From DASXQK01 sp963724385 (GTDB taxonomy: Bacteria > Pseudomonadota > Alphaproteobacteria > Dongiales > Dongiaceae), in assembly GCA_963724385.1 (NCBI GenBank), contig CAVRUJ010000002.1, positions 1,178,001 through 1,242,000 on the forward strand: a stretch of 64,000 nucleotides of DNA. Reading direction: 5' to 3'. This document shows, piece after piece, positions 23,914-33,229 of this stretch. Each line of letters begins with the position of its first letter. The stretch's first letter is position 1. The notes below the pieces were generated by a model. The model saw only the letters and a program-made list of their open reading frames with translations, was not told where the DNA came from and made no database searches. The position numbers were made by a program, and so were the translations under genes.

Positions 23914-24615
23914 ATGCGGCGGCTGCGCCGATTCTACGCCTCCGAAAAGGCGCAAGGCGCAATCGCCTTCCTGGTAGCTCAATACGTCCGCCTGGTCTAT
24001 TGGACCAACCGGTGGCGGCGGGTCGGCTACGACATATCGGACCGGCTGTTTGCCGAAAACCGGCGGCTGATCTTCTGCTTTTGGCACAGCCGCCTGCTGA
24101 TGATGCCCTACGCGACCTATGGCGGGCGGCCTTTCGACGTGATGATGTCCACCCACCGCGACGGCAAATTCATCGCCCGCGCCGTCCGGCATCTGGGCAT
24201 CGGCGTCGTCTTCGGCTCCTCTTCGCGCCGTCCGGCGCTCGCTCTGCGCGAGGCGGCGAAGCGCTGTCGCGACGGGGTCTGCCTGTGCATCACGCCCGAC
24301 GGGCCGCGGGGCCCGCGGGGGCGCGCCGCACCGGGCGCGGTGCTGATCGCGGAGCTGGCGGGTGCGGTGCTGGTTCCCGTCGCCTATGCTACCAGCCGCC
24401 GACGCCTGCTTGGCAGCTGGGACCGTTTCCACCTGCCCTTGCCCATCGGTCGGGGCGTCTTCGTCGTCGGCCGGGAGATCGAAGTGCCGCAGGGGCTGGA
24501 CGAGACCGGACGCGAAGAGCTGCGCCTGAGGCTGGAAGCGGACATCACCCGGGTCACCGACGAGGCCGACCGGCTCATGGGCCATCCCCCGGTCGAGCCC
24601 GCGTCGGCGAGCTGA
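23914..24615 (+). CDS. DUF374 lysophospholipid acyltransferase family protein
   Basis: A 233-residue protein of the DUF374 type. Typical segments are LIFCFWHSRLLMMPYA (the His of the HX-type acyltransferase site), MSTHRDGKFIARAVRHLGIGVVFGSSSR and CITPDGPRGPRGRAAPGAVLIAELAGAVLVPVAYA. In alphaproteobacteria this gene commonly precedes kdtA-lpxK, as it does here. It is probably an inner-membrane acyltransferase acting on lipid A or a lysolipid (inference). The 98 bases before it hold no recognised feature. Confidence 0.88.
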   Translation: MRRLRRFYASEKAQGAIAFLVAQYVRLVYWTNRWRRVGYDISDRLFAENRRLIFCFWHSRLLMMPYATYGGRPFDVMMSTHRDGKFIARAVRHLGIGVVFGSSSRRPALALREAAKRCRDGVCLCITPDGPRGPRGRAAPGAVLIAELAGAVLVPVAYATSRRRLLGSWDRFHLPLPIGRGVFVVGREIEVPQGLDETGREELRLRLEADITRVTDEADRLMGHPPVEPASAS

Positions 24616-24640
24616 TGGCGCTAGACGAGATAGCCCAGGC

Positions 24641-25903
24641 ATGATGGCCGGGCTCTACCGCCTGGCGAGCGACGCCGCGGCCCCGCTCCTGTGCCGGCAT
24701 TTGCAGCGTCGCGCGGCCAAGGGCAAGGAAGACGCTTCTCGCCTGGCCGAACGCTGGGGCAAGGCGAGCCTGCCTCGGCCCCCGGGTCGCCTCGGCTGGC
24801 TACACGGGGCGAGCATGGGCGAAACCCAATCCCTCTTGCCGCTGATGAGCGCCCTTCACGCCCGCGAGCCGGGCCTGACCTTGCTGGTCACCACCGGCAC
24901 CCTCACGGCCGCGGGCCTGGTCGCCAAACGCGCGCCGGCAGGCGTCCTGCACCAGTACCTGCCCCTCGACCGCCGGGCCTGGGTCAGCCGCTTCCTCGAC
25001 CACTGGCGCCCCGACTTCGCGCTCTGGGCCGAATCCGAGTTCTGGCCCAATCTCCTGGCCGCCGCGCGACAGCGCCGCCTGCCCATGGCCCTCGTCAACG
25101 GCCGCCTCTCGGAACGCTCGCTTGCCCGTTGGCGCTGGGCGCCCTCGATCATCGGGCCCTTGCTCGAAGGTTTCTCCGTCGTCCTGGTCCAGGACGAGGC
25201 CCAAGGCCTGAGGCTCTCGAAGCTGGGCGCAGCGGGCGTCCGGGCGCTTGGCAACCTGAAGTTCGCGGCCGCGCCTTTGCCGGTGGACGAAGCCGCCTTG
25301 GCGGCGCTGGCAGCCGGGATCGAGGGACGCGATGTCTGGCTCGCGGCCAGCACCCATCCGGGCGAAGAGGCGATTGCCGCGGCGGTGCACAGGGCGCTCG
25401 CTGCCCTGAGACCGCGATTGCTCACGATCATCGTTCCGCGCCATGCCGAGCGCGGAACGGCCATCGCAACGGAACTGGCAAGTGCAGGCTTCAAGATTGC
25501 CCGCCGGTCGGCCGGGCAGAGGATCGCGCCGGAATCCGAGATCTATCTTGCCGACAGCATGGGCGAGCTTGGCTTGTTCTATCGCCTGGCGCCGGTTGCC
25601 CTCATTGCCGGCTCCTATCGATGGCAGGGCCATAATCCCATCGAGCCCGCACAGCTCGGCGCGGCGGTGGTCAGCGGCCCGAAGCTGGCCAACTTCGCCG
25701 AGATTTACCGGCGCATGGCCGCGGCGGGCGCGGTCGAAATCGTCGAGGAGGAATCCCTCCCGGCGGCCATCGACCGGTTGCTCGCGGATCCCAAGCCGGC
25801 GGCGGCGCGCGCCCAGGCCTTCGCGGCGGCAGAAGCCGCTGGCATCCTGGACCGCATCCTCGCCGCCCTCGAACCGGTGATACGCCCCCATGCACCCGCC
25901 TGA
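24641..25903 (+). CDS. kdtA: 3-deoxy-D-manno-octulosonic acid transferase
   Basis: KdtA/WaaA, 420 residues, adds Kdo from CMP-Kdo to the lipid A precursor at the inner membrane. Segments LGWLHGASMGETQSLLPLMSAL, TLLVTTGTLTAAGLVAKRAPAGVLHQYLPLD, LWAESEFWPNLL and LAASTHPGEEAIAAA are diagnostic. The start is the first of two adjacent ATG codons. It overlaps lpxK by 14 bases. Together with DUF374 and lpxK it forms the lipid A/Kdo block. Confidence 0.96.
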   Translation: MMAGLYRLASDAAAPLLCRHLQRRAAKGKEDASRLAERWGKASLPRPPGRLGWLHGASMGETQSLLPLMSALHAREPGLTLLVTTGTLTAAGLVAKRAPAGVLHQYLPLDRRAWVSRFLDHWRPDFALWAESEFWPNLLAAARQRRLPMALVNGRLSERSLARWRWAPSIIGPLLEGFSVVLVQDEAQGLRLSKLGAAGVRALGNLKFAAAPLPVDEAALAALAAGIEGRDVWLAASTHPGEEAIAAAVHRALAALRPRLLTIIVPRHAERGTAIATELASAGFKIARRSAGQRIAPESEIYLADSMGELGLFYRLAPVALIAGSYRWQGHNPIEPAQLGAAVVSGPKLANFAEIYRRMAAAGAVEIVEEESLPAAIDRLLADPKPAAARAQAFAAAEAAGILDRILAALEPVIRPHAPA

Positions 25904-26852
25904 CTTCTGGCGCGCGGAAGCCAATCCCTGGCCAGCGCGCCTGCTGCTGCCGGCCGCCGCCCTCTACGGCGCGGCGACGGTGCTGCGGCGCTGGCGCCAT
26001 CGGCCCTATCGCCCGCCTGTGCCGGTCGTCGTCGCCGGCGGGCTCACGCTGGGCGGCAGCGGCAAGACGCCGCTCGCCATCGCGCTGGCCGAGCGTCTCA
26101 AATCCCGGCATCCCGTCTTCCTCAGCCGCGGCTATGGCGGACGGCTGCGCGGACCCGCGCCCATCGACCCCGCCCGCAACACGGCCGCGGAAGTGGGCGA
26201 CGAACCGCTGCTGCTCGCGCGAATCGCCCCCGCCTGGATCGCCCGCGACCGCGCCGCCGGCGCGCGCGCCGCGGTGGCGGCGGGCGCCGGCCTCCTCATC
26301 CTCGACGACGGATTTCAGAACCCCTTCATCGCCAAGGATCTGGCCTTTCTCGCCATCGACGGCGAGGGCGGCATCGGCAATGGCCGCGTCTTCCCCGCCG
26401 GCCCCTTGCGCGAGTCGGCCGGCGCCGCATTCGGCCGGGCAAGCGCCGTGATCCTGATCGGCGAGGATCGGGCCGGCATCGAGGGCTTCGTCGCCGGGCG
26501 CTGCGCCATTATTCCGGCCAGGCTCCTTCCCGGGCCCGAAGCCAAGGCGCTCGCCGGCACCCGAGTTTTCGCCTTCGCCGGCATCGGCCGGCCGGAAAAA
26601 TTCTTTGCCGGCCTGGAACGCCTCGGCGCCGAGGTTGTCGAGCGACGTGCCTTCGCCGACCACCATCCCTACACGGCGGCGGAAGCGGCGGCGCTCTTGG
26701 CCGCGGCCGGTCAAAAGGGCGCGCTACCGGTCACAACCGCCAAGGACCATGTGCGCCTGCCGCCGGCAGTCCAGGGCCATGTGACCGTCGCAACGGTCGA
26801 ACTCGTGTTCGACGAACCCGCGAGCCTCGATCGGATGGTAGCCAGGATTTGA
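25890..26852 (+). CDS. lpxK: Tetraacyldisaccharide 4'-kinase
   Basis: LpxK, 320 residues, phosphorylates the 4' position of the lipid A disaccharide. The N-terminus (PDFWRAEANPWPARLLLPAAALYGA) carries the membrane helix. The P-loop is GLTLGGSGKTPLAIALAERL near residue 52. FLSRGYGGR and LILDDGFQN (the DDGFQ catalytic segment) are intact, as is VTTAKDHVRLP near the C-terminus. It is the last gene of the block and converges with xseA. Confidence 0.97.
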   Translation: MHPPDFWRAEANPWPARLLLPAAALYGAATVLRRWRHRPYRPPVPVVVAGGLTLGGSGKTPLAIALAERLKSRHPVFLSRGYGGRLRGPAPIDPARNTAAEVGDEPLLLARIAPAWIARDRAAGARAAVAAGAGLLILDDGFQNPFIAKDLAFLAIDGEGGIGNGRVFPAGPLRESAGAAFGRASAVILIGEDRAGIEGFVAGRCAIIPARLLPGPEAKALAGTRVFAFAGIGRPEKFFAGLERLGAEVVERRAFADHHPYTAAEAAALLAAAGQKGALPVTTAKDHVRLPPAVQGHVTVATVELVFDEPASLDRMVARI

Positions 26853-26862
26853 GAGTTCCGGT

Positions 26863-28332
26863 TTAGAACAGGCTTCCCTGGCCCTTTTTGGTATCGGGCT
26901 TTTTGCGAGCCGGCACGGGCCCCGACCCGCCTTCGGCAGTGGCCCGCAAGCGCCCGTCGGCAAATTCGATTTCCAGGGCCGCGCCCGGGGCAATGCCGGC
27001 GGCCGAGGTGACCGCATGGCCGACGGCGTCGCGCACGAGGGCGAAGCCGCGGCCCAGCACTCGTTCATAGGAAAGGCTTTCGAGTAGGAATCCCAGCCCC
27101 TCGAGCCTTTCGCGCGCGCGGGCGAGAAGCTGGCTGAGGCGGGCGCCATCGAGGCGGGCAAGCGCCAGGGCCTGGGTCTTGTCCTTCTGCAGCGCCGTCA
27201 TGGCCGTCGCCAGGCGTTCGCCTGCATGCGCCAAGGTCAGGCGCTGGGCTTCGATCTGTTGGCCCGGCGTGCGCAGCTTCGCGAACAGCCCGTCCAGCGC
27301 CTCGCGGCGCCTTTGGAAATAGACGATGCGCGCGTTGACCAGGCGCTCGACCCAGCCGTCCAGGACCTGGGCTTTCTCCGCCACCAGCTGGGACGGCCGC
27401 GGCAGGCCGCGCGCCAGCGCTTCCAGGCGAAGCCTCGCCTCCTCGACCAGCCTCGCCGTGGCGCGCGCCAGACGGGCGCCGTCCTGCATGACGTCGGCCA
27501 GCAGCTCGGCGCGTACCGGCACGGCCATCTCGGCCGCCGCCGTCGGCGTCGGCGCGCGGACATCGGCGGCGAAATCGATCAGGGTGGTGTCGGTCTCATG
27601 GCCGACCGCGGCGATCAAGGGGATCTCGCTCGCCGCTGCGGCGCGGACCACAATCTCCTCGTTGAAGGCCCAGAGGTCCTCGAGGCTGCCCCCACCCCGG
27701 GCGACGATGAGAAGATCGGGGCGCGGGATCGGCCCGCCGGCTGCGATGCCGTTGAAGCCGGCGATGGCCGCGGCGATCTGCTCCTTGGCGCCCTCGCCCT
27801 GGACCAGCACCGGCCAGAGGAGCACGTGGCGGGGAAAGCGGTCGGCCAGGCGATGGAGGATGTCGCGGATCACCGCACCCGTGGGCGAGGTCACCACGCC
27901 GATCACCTCGGGCAGGAAGGGAAGCTTGCGCTTGCGTTCGGGATCGAACAGCCCTTCGGCCGCGAGCCGGCGCCGGCGCTCCTCCAGCAGCTTCAGGAGC
28001 GCCCCTTCGCCGGCCGGCTCCAGGCTCTCCACCACGAGCTGATAGGACGATCGCCCGGGATAGCTGGAGATGCGCCCCGTGGCGATCACCTCGAGCCCGT
28101 CCTCGGGCCTGATCGCCAGGCGCCCGGCCGTGCCGCGCCAGCACACGGCATCGAGCTTGGCCTCTTCGTCCTTGAGGGCGAAATAGAGATGGCCCGAGGT
28201 CGCGCGCTTGAAGCCGCTAATCTCGCCGCGCACACGCACCCGCTCGAAGGCACCTTCGAGCGTGCGCTTCACCGCCTGGCTGATTTCCGAGACGGTGAAT
28301 TCCGGCAGGTTGCCGCGGTTGTCGGCCGTCAT
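26863..28332 (-). CDS. xseA: Exodeoxyribonuclease VII large subunit
   Basis: XseA, 489 residues, degrades single-stranded DNA with XseB (not in the window). The OB-fold start (FTVSEISQAVKRTLEGAFERVRVRGEISGFKRA) and the catalytic core (GVVTSPTGAVIRDILHRL, RGGGSLEDLWAFNEE, AVGHETDTTLIDFAADVRAPTPTAAAE) are complete. The C-terminal third is a long helical region. It converges with lpxK and diverges from purD. Confidence 0.96.
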   Translation of the reverse strand: MTADNRGNLPEFTVSEISQAVKRTLEGAFERVRVRGEISGFKRATSGHLYFALKDEEAKLDAVCWRGTAGRLAIRPEDGLEVIATGRISSYPGRSSYQLVVESLEPAGEGALLKLLEERRRRLAAEGLFDPERKRKLPFLPEVIGVVTSPTGAVIRDILHRLADRFPRHVLLWPVLVQGEGAKEQIAAAIAGFNGIAAGGPIPRPDLLIVARGGGSLEDLWAFNEEIVVRAAAASEIPLIAAVGHETDTTLIDFAADVRAPTPTAAAEMAVPVRAELLADVMQDGARLARATARLVEEARLRLEALARGLPRPSQLVAEKAQVLDGWVERLVNARIVYFQRRREALDGLFAKLRTPGQQIEAQRLTLAHAGERLATAMTALQKDKTQALALARLDGARLSQLLARARERLEGLGFLLESLSYERVLGRGFALVRDAVGHAVTSAAGIAPGAALEIEFADGRLRATAEGGSGPVPARKKPDTKKGQGSLF

Positions 28333-28395
28333 GGCGCCATCTTATGCTGCCGGCGGGCGACGGCAAGGAAGCCAAAGGGCGGAAGGATTAATGGC

Positions 28396-29676
28396 ATGCG
28401 GGTGCTGGTTGTGGGATCGGGCGGCCGAGAGCATGCCCTTTGCTGGGCGATCGCCGCCTCGCCGCTCTGCGACCGGCTCTTTTGCGCTCCCGGCAACGCC
28501 GGCATCGCCGAAGAAGCCGAATGCGTCCCGATCCCGGCCGACGACATCGAAAGGCTTGTCGCCTTCGCCAAAGCCGAGCGGATCGAGTTCGTCGTCGTCG
28601 GACCCGAGGCGCCCCTGGTGCTGGGCCTGGTGGACAGGCTGGAAGCGGCCGGCATTCCCGCTTTCGGGCCCAATGCCGCCGGCGCCGCGCTGGAGGGCTC
28701 CAAAGGCTTCATGAAGGACCTTGCCCGACGCTATGCTATCCCGACCGCGGCCTATGGCCGCTTCGCCGACGCGGGCGCGGCCAAGACCTATGTCGCCGAA
28801 CGGGGCCTGCCGATCGTGGTCAAGGCCGACGGGCTCGCCGCCGGCAAGGGCGTGGTCGTCGCCGAGACGCTCGAGCAGGCCAGCGAAGCGATCGACGCCA
28901 TGATGGCCGACAAGGTCTTCGGCGCCGCCGGAGCCGAAGTCGTCATCGAGGAATTCCTCGAAGGCGAGGAGCTGAGCTTCTTCGCCCTGGTCGACGGGAA
29001 GCACGCGCTGGCCTTGGCCTCGGCCCAGGACCACAAGCGCGCGGGCGATGGCGATACCGGCCCCAATACCGGCGGCATGGGCGCCTATTCGCCGGCGCCC
29101 GCCTGCAACGCGGTGCTGGAAGCCGAGATCATGGGCGAGATCATCCGCCCCACGGTCGCCGCCATGGCCAAGGAAGGCCGGCCGTTCAAGGGCGTGCTCT
29201 ATGCCGGGCTGATGCTGACCGCGACCGGCCCGAAACTGCTGGAATACAACACCCGCTTCGGCGATCCCGAATGCCAGGCCCTGGTGGTGCGGCTGATGTC
29301 GGATTTGCTGCCCGCCCTGGTGGCATCGCGCGACGGGCTCTTGGATCAATTCGATCTGCGCTGGCTGCCCAAGGCTTCCTTGACCGTGGTGATGGCGGCC
29401 AAGGGCTATCCCGGCAGCTATGCCAGGGGCAGCGAGATCCGTGGCCTCGAACGGCTCAAGGGCATGGCGGGCGTCAGCGTCTTTCATGCCGGCACCAAGC
29501 GAAGCTCCGACGGCCGGCTTCTCGCCGACGGCGGCCGGGTGTTGGGGGTGACGGCGCTCGGCGACACGGTGGCGCTCGCCCAGAAGAAGGCATACGAGGC
29601 TGTCGATCTCATCGACTGGCCGGGGGGCTTCTGCCGGCGCGACATCGGCTGGCGGGCAATCAAGCCTGGCGTCTAG
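28396..29676 (+). CDS. purD: Phosphoribosylamine-glycine ligase
   Basis: GARS, 426 residues, joins glycine to phosphoribosylamine in purine synthesis. The N-terminus VLVVGSGGREHALCWAIA fixes the start. ATP-grasp features are VVKADGLAAGKGVVVAET, EEFLEGEELSFFAL, DHKRAGDGDTGPNTGGMGAYSPAP and EYNTRFGDPECQ. Its length is normal. It is divergent from xseA across 63 bases. Shared use of glycine with the gcv genes far upstream is only a metabolic link. Confidence 0.97.
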   Translation: MRVLVVGSGGREHALCWAIAASPLCDRLFCAPGNAGIAEEAECVPIPADDIERLVAFAKAERIEFVVVGPEAPLVLGLVDRLEAAGIPAFGPNAAGAALEGSKGFMKDLARRYAIPTAAYGRFADAGAAKTYVAERGLPIVVKADGLAAGKGVVVAETLEQASEAIDAMMADKVFGAAGAEVVIEEFLEGEELSFFALVDGKHALALASAQDHKRAGDGDTGPNTGGMGAYSPAPACNAVLEAEIMGEIIRPTVAAMAKEGRPFKGVLYAGLMLTATGPKLLEYNTRFGDPECQALVVRLMSDLLPALVASRDGLLDQFDLRWLPKASLTVVMAAKGYPGSYARGSEIRGLERLKGMAGVSVFHAGTKRSSDGRLLADGGRVLGVTALGDTVALAQKKAYEAVDLIDWPGGFCRRDIGWRAIKPGV

Positions 29677-29710
29677 CGAGGCAACGGGCTTTCGGCCATA
29701 TTGGCGCGCC

Positions 29711-31012
29711 ATGACCGAATCGCTTTTCGCCGCCGACTACAAGAACCAGCCCTATTGGTGGGAGGCGGCACCCCGCCCGGAGCTGCCGGCCAATGCCCCG
29801 CCCGCCAAGTGCGATGTCGCCATCGTGGGCAGCGGCTATACTGGCCTCGCCGCCGCCATCGAGCTTGCCCGGGGCGGGCGCCATGTGGCCGTGCTCGACG
29901 CCGAGGATGCGGGCTGGGGCTGCTCCAGCCGCAACGGCGGGCAGGTCGGCACCTCCATCAAGCCCAGCTTCGAGGACCTGAAGGCACTGCACGGCGAGGA
30001 TGTGGCCTTCCGCATCCGGCGCGAGGGGCAGAACGCGCTCGCCTGGATCGGCGATTTCATCGAGCGGGAGAAGATCGATTGCGACTGGCAGAAGGTCGGA
30101 CGCTTCCACGCCGCCCACAATGCCGCCGCTTACGAGACCTTGGCCCGCGACGTCACCAACCAGCCCAAGGGGCTGGAGGTTGAAGCCTTTGTCGTCACGC
30201 GCGAGAGCCAGCGCGCCGAGATCGGCAGCGCGTTCTATCATGGCGGGGTCATCTACCCGGCCCATGCCTCGCTGCACCCCGGCAAATACCACCTGGCCCT
30301 GCTCGCCCGCGCGCAGGAAGCCGGCGCCACGATCCTCAGCCGCTGCCCGGTGATGGCGATCCAGCGCGAGGGCGACGGCTTCCGTCTCACCACCCCGCGC
30401 GGCAATCTTCAGGCCCGCGAGGTCATCGTCGCCACCAACGGCTACACCGGCAAGCTGACGCCCTGGCTGCGCCGGCGGGTCATTCCCATCGGCAGCTACA
30501 TCATCGCGACCGAGCCCCTGGAGCCGGCGCTCGCCAGGCGGCTCATCCCCAACAACCGGGTCCTCAGCGACAGCCGGAAGCTCGTCTTCTACTATCGGCT
30601 TTCCGAGGATGGACGGCGGATCGTCTTCGGCGGGCGCGTCGCCCTCAAGGAAACGGACCCCAAGGTGAGCGCGCCGCGCCTGCACCACCACATGACCCGG
30701 ATCTTCCCCGAGCTGGCGGCAACCCGGATCAGCCACAGCTGGATGGGCTTCGTCGCCTACACTTTCGATACGCTGCCTCATCTCGGCCGCCAGGCCGACG
30801 GGATTCACTACTGCATGGGCTATTGCGGCTCGGGCGTTTCGCTCGGCTCCTATTTCGGCACGCGCCTCGGCCAGCAGCTTCTCGGCAAGCTCGAGGGCCG
30901 CACCGCGTTGGACGGCCTCATGTTCCAGACCCGGCCCTTCTACACCGGCGATCCCTGGTTCCTGGCGGCGACCATCGCCTATTACAAGCTGCGGGATCGG
31001 CTGAACATCTGA
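29711..31012 (+). CDS. FAD-dependent amine oxidoreductase (PuuB/OrdL-like)
   Basis: A 433-residue DAO-fold flavoenzyme. The Rossmann motif is VAIVGSGYTGLAAAIELARGG near residue 37, followed by SRNGGQVG. The pattern YKNQPYWWEAAPRPELP at the N-terminus and the C-terminal GIHYCMGYCGSGVSLGSYFGTRLGQ match gamma-glutamylputrescine oxidase-type enzymes. A PuuD-like amidotransferase lies 1.5 kb downstream, but PuuA and PuuC are absent from the window, so putrescine as substrate is only a suggestion. It converges with tadA. Confidence 0.85.
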   Translation: MTESLFAADYKNQPYWWEAAPRPELPANAPPAKCDVAIVGSGYTGLAAAIELARGGRHVAVLDAEDAGWGCSSRNGGQVGTSIKPSFEDLKALHGEDVAFRIRREGQNALAWIGDFIEREKIDCDWQKVGRFHAAHNAAAYETLARDVTNQPKGLEVEAFVVTRESQRAEIGSAFYHGGVIYPAHASLHPGKYHLALLARAQEAGATILSRCPVMAIQREGDGFRLTTPRGNLQAREVIVATNGYTGKLTPWLRRRVIPIGSYIIATEPLEPALARRLIPNNRVLSDSRKLVFYYRLSEDGRRIVFGGRVALKETDPKVSAPRLHHHMTRIFPELAATRISHSWMGFVAYTFDTLPHLGRQADGIHYCMGYCGSGVSLGSYFGTRLGQQLLGKLEGRTALDGLMFQTRPFYTGDPWFLAATIAYYKLRDRLNI

Positions 31013-31026
31013 AGCGTCTCGGAAAC

Positions 31027-31485
31027 TCAGCGCCGGTCGCGGAAGAACGTCTTCAGCAGCTCGCCCGCCGCCCGTTCGCCGATCCCGCCATAAACCTCCG
31101 GCCGGTGATGGCAGGTCGCTTGGGCAAAGAACCGCGGCCCATGCTCGACCGCGCCGCCCTTGGGATCGCCGGCGCCGAAATAGAGCCGGCGCAGCCGCGC
31201 GAAAGATATAGCCGCCGCGCACATGGCGCAGGGCTCGAGCGTGACGTAGAGATCGGCGCCCTCGAGGCGCTTCAGGCCGGCCCCCGCCGCCGCGGCCTTG
31301 ATGACAAGCATCTCGGCATGAGCCGTTGGATCCTTCAGCTCTTCGACACGGTTGCCGGCCTGGGCCAGTATCTTGCCCGAAGCTCCATCCGCCAGCACCG
31401 CCCCCACGGGCACTTCGCCGCGTTCGGCCGCGGCCCTGGCCTCGGCCAGCGCCAAATCCATGAGCGATGACTGCCCCGTGGTCAT
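31027..31485 (-). CDS. tadA: tRNA-specific adenosine deaminase
   Basis: TadA, 152 residues, converts adenosine 34 of tRNA-Arg to inosine. The zinc and catalytic residues are H56-A-E58 (TAHAEML) and P85-C86-x-x-C89 (LEPCAMCAAAI). ISFARLRRLYFGAGDPKGGAVEHG is the expected substrate-side segment. The start at 31485 gives a normal length; an ATG at 31461 is also possible. It diverges from the homocysteine methyltransferase-like gene across 83 bases. Confidence 0.93.
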   Translation of the reverse strand: MTTGQSSLMDLALAEARAAAERGEVPVGAVLADGASGKILAQAGNRVEELKDPTAHAEMLVIKAAAAGAGLKRLEGADLYVTLEPCAMCAAAISFARLRRLYFGAGDPKGGAVEHGPRFFAQATCHHRPEVYGGIGERAAGELLKTFFRDRR

Positions 31486-31568
31486 GGCGCCATAGGAGGG
31501 CGCCGCGCCGTTGCGGTCAACGGCCGCGGCCGCTATAGCTTCGGCCGACGGACCGCGGAGAACGCTGC

Positions 31569-32507
31569 TTGGCCCCATCTCTCGATTTCACCCAGGCCTT
31601 CGATTTCAATCGCCCTCTGCTGCTGGATGGCGGCACCGGCCGTGAGCTGCGCCGGCGCGGCGTGCCGATCCTCGACACCATCTGGTCGGCCAATGCCCTG
31701 GTCGTGGCGCCTGACGTGGTCCGCCAGGTTCATCTCGATTACATCCGGGTCGGAGCCGATGTCATCACCACCAACAGCTACGGCGTCATCCGCCGCGATC
31801 TGGCCAAGGAAGGGATCGAGGATCGCTTCGCCGAACTGAACCGGCTCGCCGGCCGGCTCGCGGTCGAGGCAAGGAACATGGCCGGGCGCGAGGTCGCCAT
31901 CGCCGGCAGCCTGCCGCCGCTGCGCGGCAGCTACCGGCCCGATCTTGTCGGCGAACGCGAAGAGATCCTGCCGCTTTATCGCGAGCAGGCCGAACTCCTG
32001 GCGCCCTTCGTCGACCTCTTCATCTGCGAAACCATGTCGAGCGCGGCGGAGGCGCTCGCCGCCGCGACGGCGGCCGCGGAGACCGGCAAGCCGGTCTGGG
32101 TCTCCTGGACCCTGGACGAGGACCGGTCGGGGCGCCTGCGCAGCGGCGAGAGCGTGGCCGAGGCAGCGGCGGCAATCGCCGATATTCCGGTCTCGGCCTT
32201 TCTCGCCAATTGCTGCGCGCCCGAGGCGATCGCGGCCGCCATGCCGGATCTCGCCGCCATCGGGCGCGGGCCGGCAGGCGGCTATGCCAATGCCTTTCGT
32301 CCAGTGCCCAAGGATTGGGAGCTTGAGACCGGCGGCCTCCTCCCCTTGCGCGAGGACCTGGACCCCGAGGCCTATGCCGGCCATGCGGCCCATTGGCGGG
32401 CCCAAGGTGCCGCGATCATCGGCGGTTGCTGCGGCACCGGTCCGGAGCATATCGCGGCGCTGCGCCAAATGATGGATGCAGCACCCAAGAGGAGCGCCAG
32501 CGCATGA
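31569..32507 (+). CDS. Homocysteine S-methyltransferase family protein
   Basis: A 312-residue Pfam S-methyl_trans protein. LLLDGGTGRELRRRG near residue 17, TNSYGVIRRDL, and the zinc cysteines in LANCCAPEAI and IIGGCCGTGPEHI are intact. It could use S-methylmethionine or a betaine as methyl donor (family knowledge); the donor here is unknown. A TTG start at 31569 is preceded by CGGAG. It overlaps the next gene by four bases (ATGA). Confidence 0.85.
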   Translation: MAPSLDFTQAFDFNRPLLLDGGTGRELRRRGVPILDTIWSANALVVAPDVVRQVHLDYIRVGADVITTNSYGVIRRDLAKEGIEDRFAELNRLAGRLAVEARNMAGREVAIAGSLPPLRGSYRPDLVGEREEILPLYREQAELLAPFVDLFICETMSSAAEALAAATAAAETGKPVWVSWTLDEDRSGRLRSGESVAEAAAAIADIPVSAFLANCCAPEAIAAAMPDLAAIGRGPAGGYANAFRPVPKDWELETGGLLPLREDLDPEAYAGHAAHWRAQGAAIIGGCCGTGPEHIAALRQMMDAAPKRSASA

Positions 32508-33229
32508 GCGCCAACGGGAAGGAACGGCCCATCGTTGGCGTCACCCTCGATTCCGAAGAGCCGGGCGGCTATTCCAAGCTGCCTTGGTATGCGCTGCGCC
32601 AGAACTACAGCGAGGCGGTGGTGCGGGCCGGGGGTTTGCCTTTCCTGCTGCCCCATGAACCCGAACAGGCGGAAGCCTATTTGGAACGGATCGACGCGCT
32701 CATCGTCACCGGCGGGGCCTTCGATGTCGATCCGGCCTTGTTCGGCGCCACCACCCGCCACGACACGGTGAAGCTGAAGACGCGGCGCACCGCCTTCGAG
32801 CTTGCCATCACCAAGGGCGCGCTCGCCCGCAACATGCCGGTGCTCGGCATCTGCGGCGGCCAGCAACTGCTGAACGTGGTGCTGGGCGGGACCCTGTTCC
32901 AGCACATCCCCGACGAGATGCCCGACGCGCTCGCCCATGAACAGCCGAATCCCCGTACCGAGGCCGGCCATGCCGTGCGCGTGGTGCCGGGCACCTTGCT
33001 GGCGCGGATTTGCGGCGCCGGGGAGCTTCAGGTCAACAGCGCCCATCACCAGGCAGCCAAGACCGTGGGGCCCGGCGTGGTCGTCGACGCGCTGGCGCCC
33101 GACGGCGTGATCGAAGGCATCGAGGATCCGCGCTACCGTTTCTGCCTCGGCGTCCAATGGCATCCGGAATATTCCATCAGCGCCGGCGACGAAAAGATCT
33201 TCGATGCCTTCATCGCCGCCGCCCGCTGA
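32504..33229 (+). CDS. PuuD-like class I glutamine amidotransferase/hydrolase
   Basis: A 241-residue peptidase C26 protein. The nucleophile is C117 (LGICGGQQLLN), with H220 and E222 (GVQWHPEYS) completing the triad. SAHHQAAK is also a family mark. PuuD releases GABA from gamma-glutamyl-GABA. Here it is translationally coupled to a homocysteine methyltransferase-like gene, so another gamma-glutamyl substrate is possible. It overlaps the pseudouridine synthase start by 26 bases. Confidence 0.87.
   Translation: MSANGKERPIVGVTLDSEEPGGYSKLPWYALRQNYSEAVVRAGGLPFLLPHEPEQAEAYLERIDALIVTGGAFDVDPALFGATTRHDTVKLKTRRTAFELAITKGALARNMPVLGICGGQQLLNVVLGGTLFQHIPDEMPDALAHEQPNPRTEAGHAVRVVPGTLLARICGAGELQVNSAHHQAAKTVGPGVVVDALAPDGVIEGIEDPRYRFCLGVQWHPEYSISAGDEKIFDAFIAAAR

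Noticed and set aside
29711..33229. Putrescine-utilisation (Puu) operon
   Set aside because: Only PuuB-like and PuuD-like genes are present, on either side of an oppositely oriented tadA; PuuA and PuuC are missing from the window.
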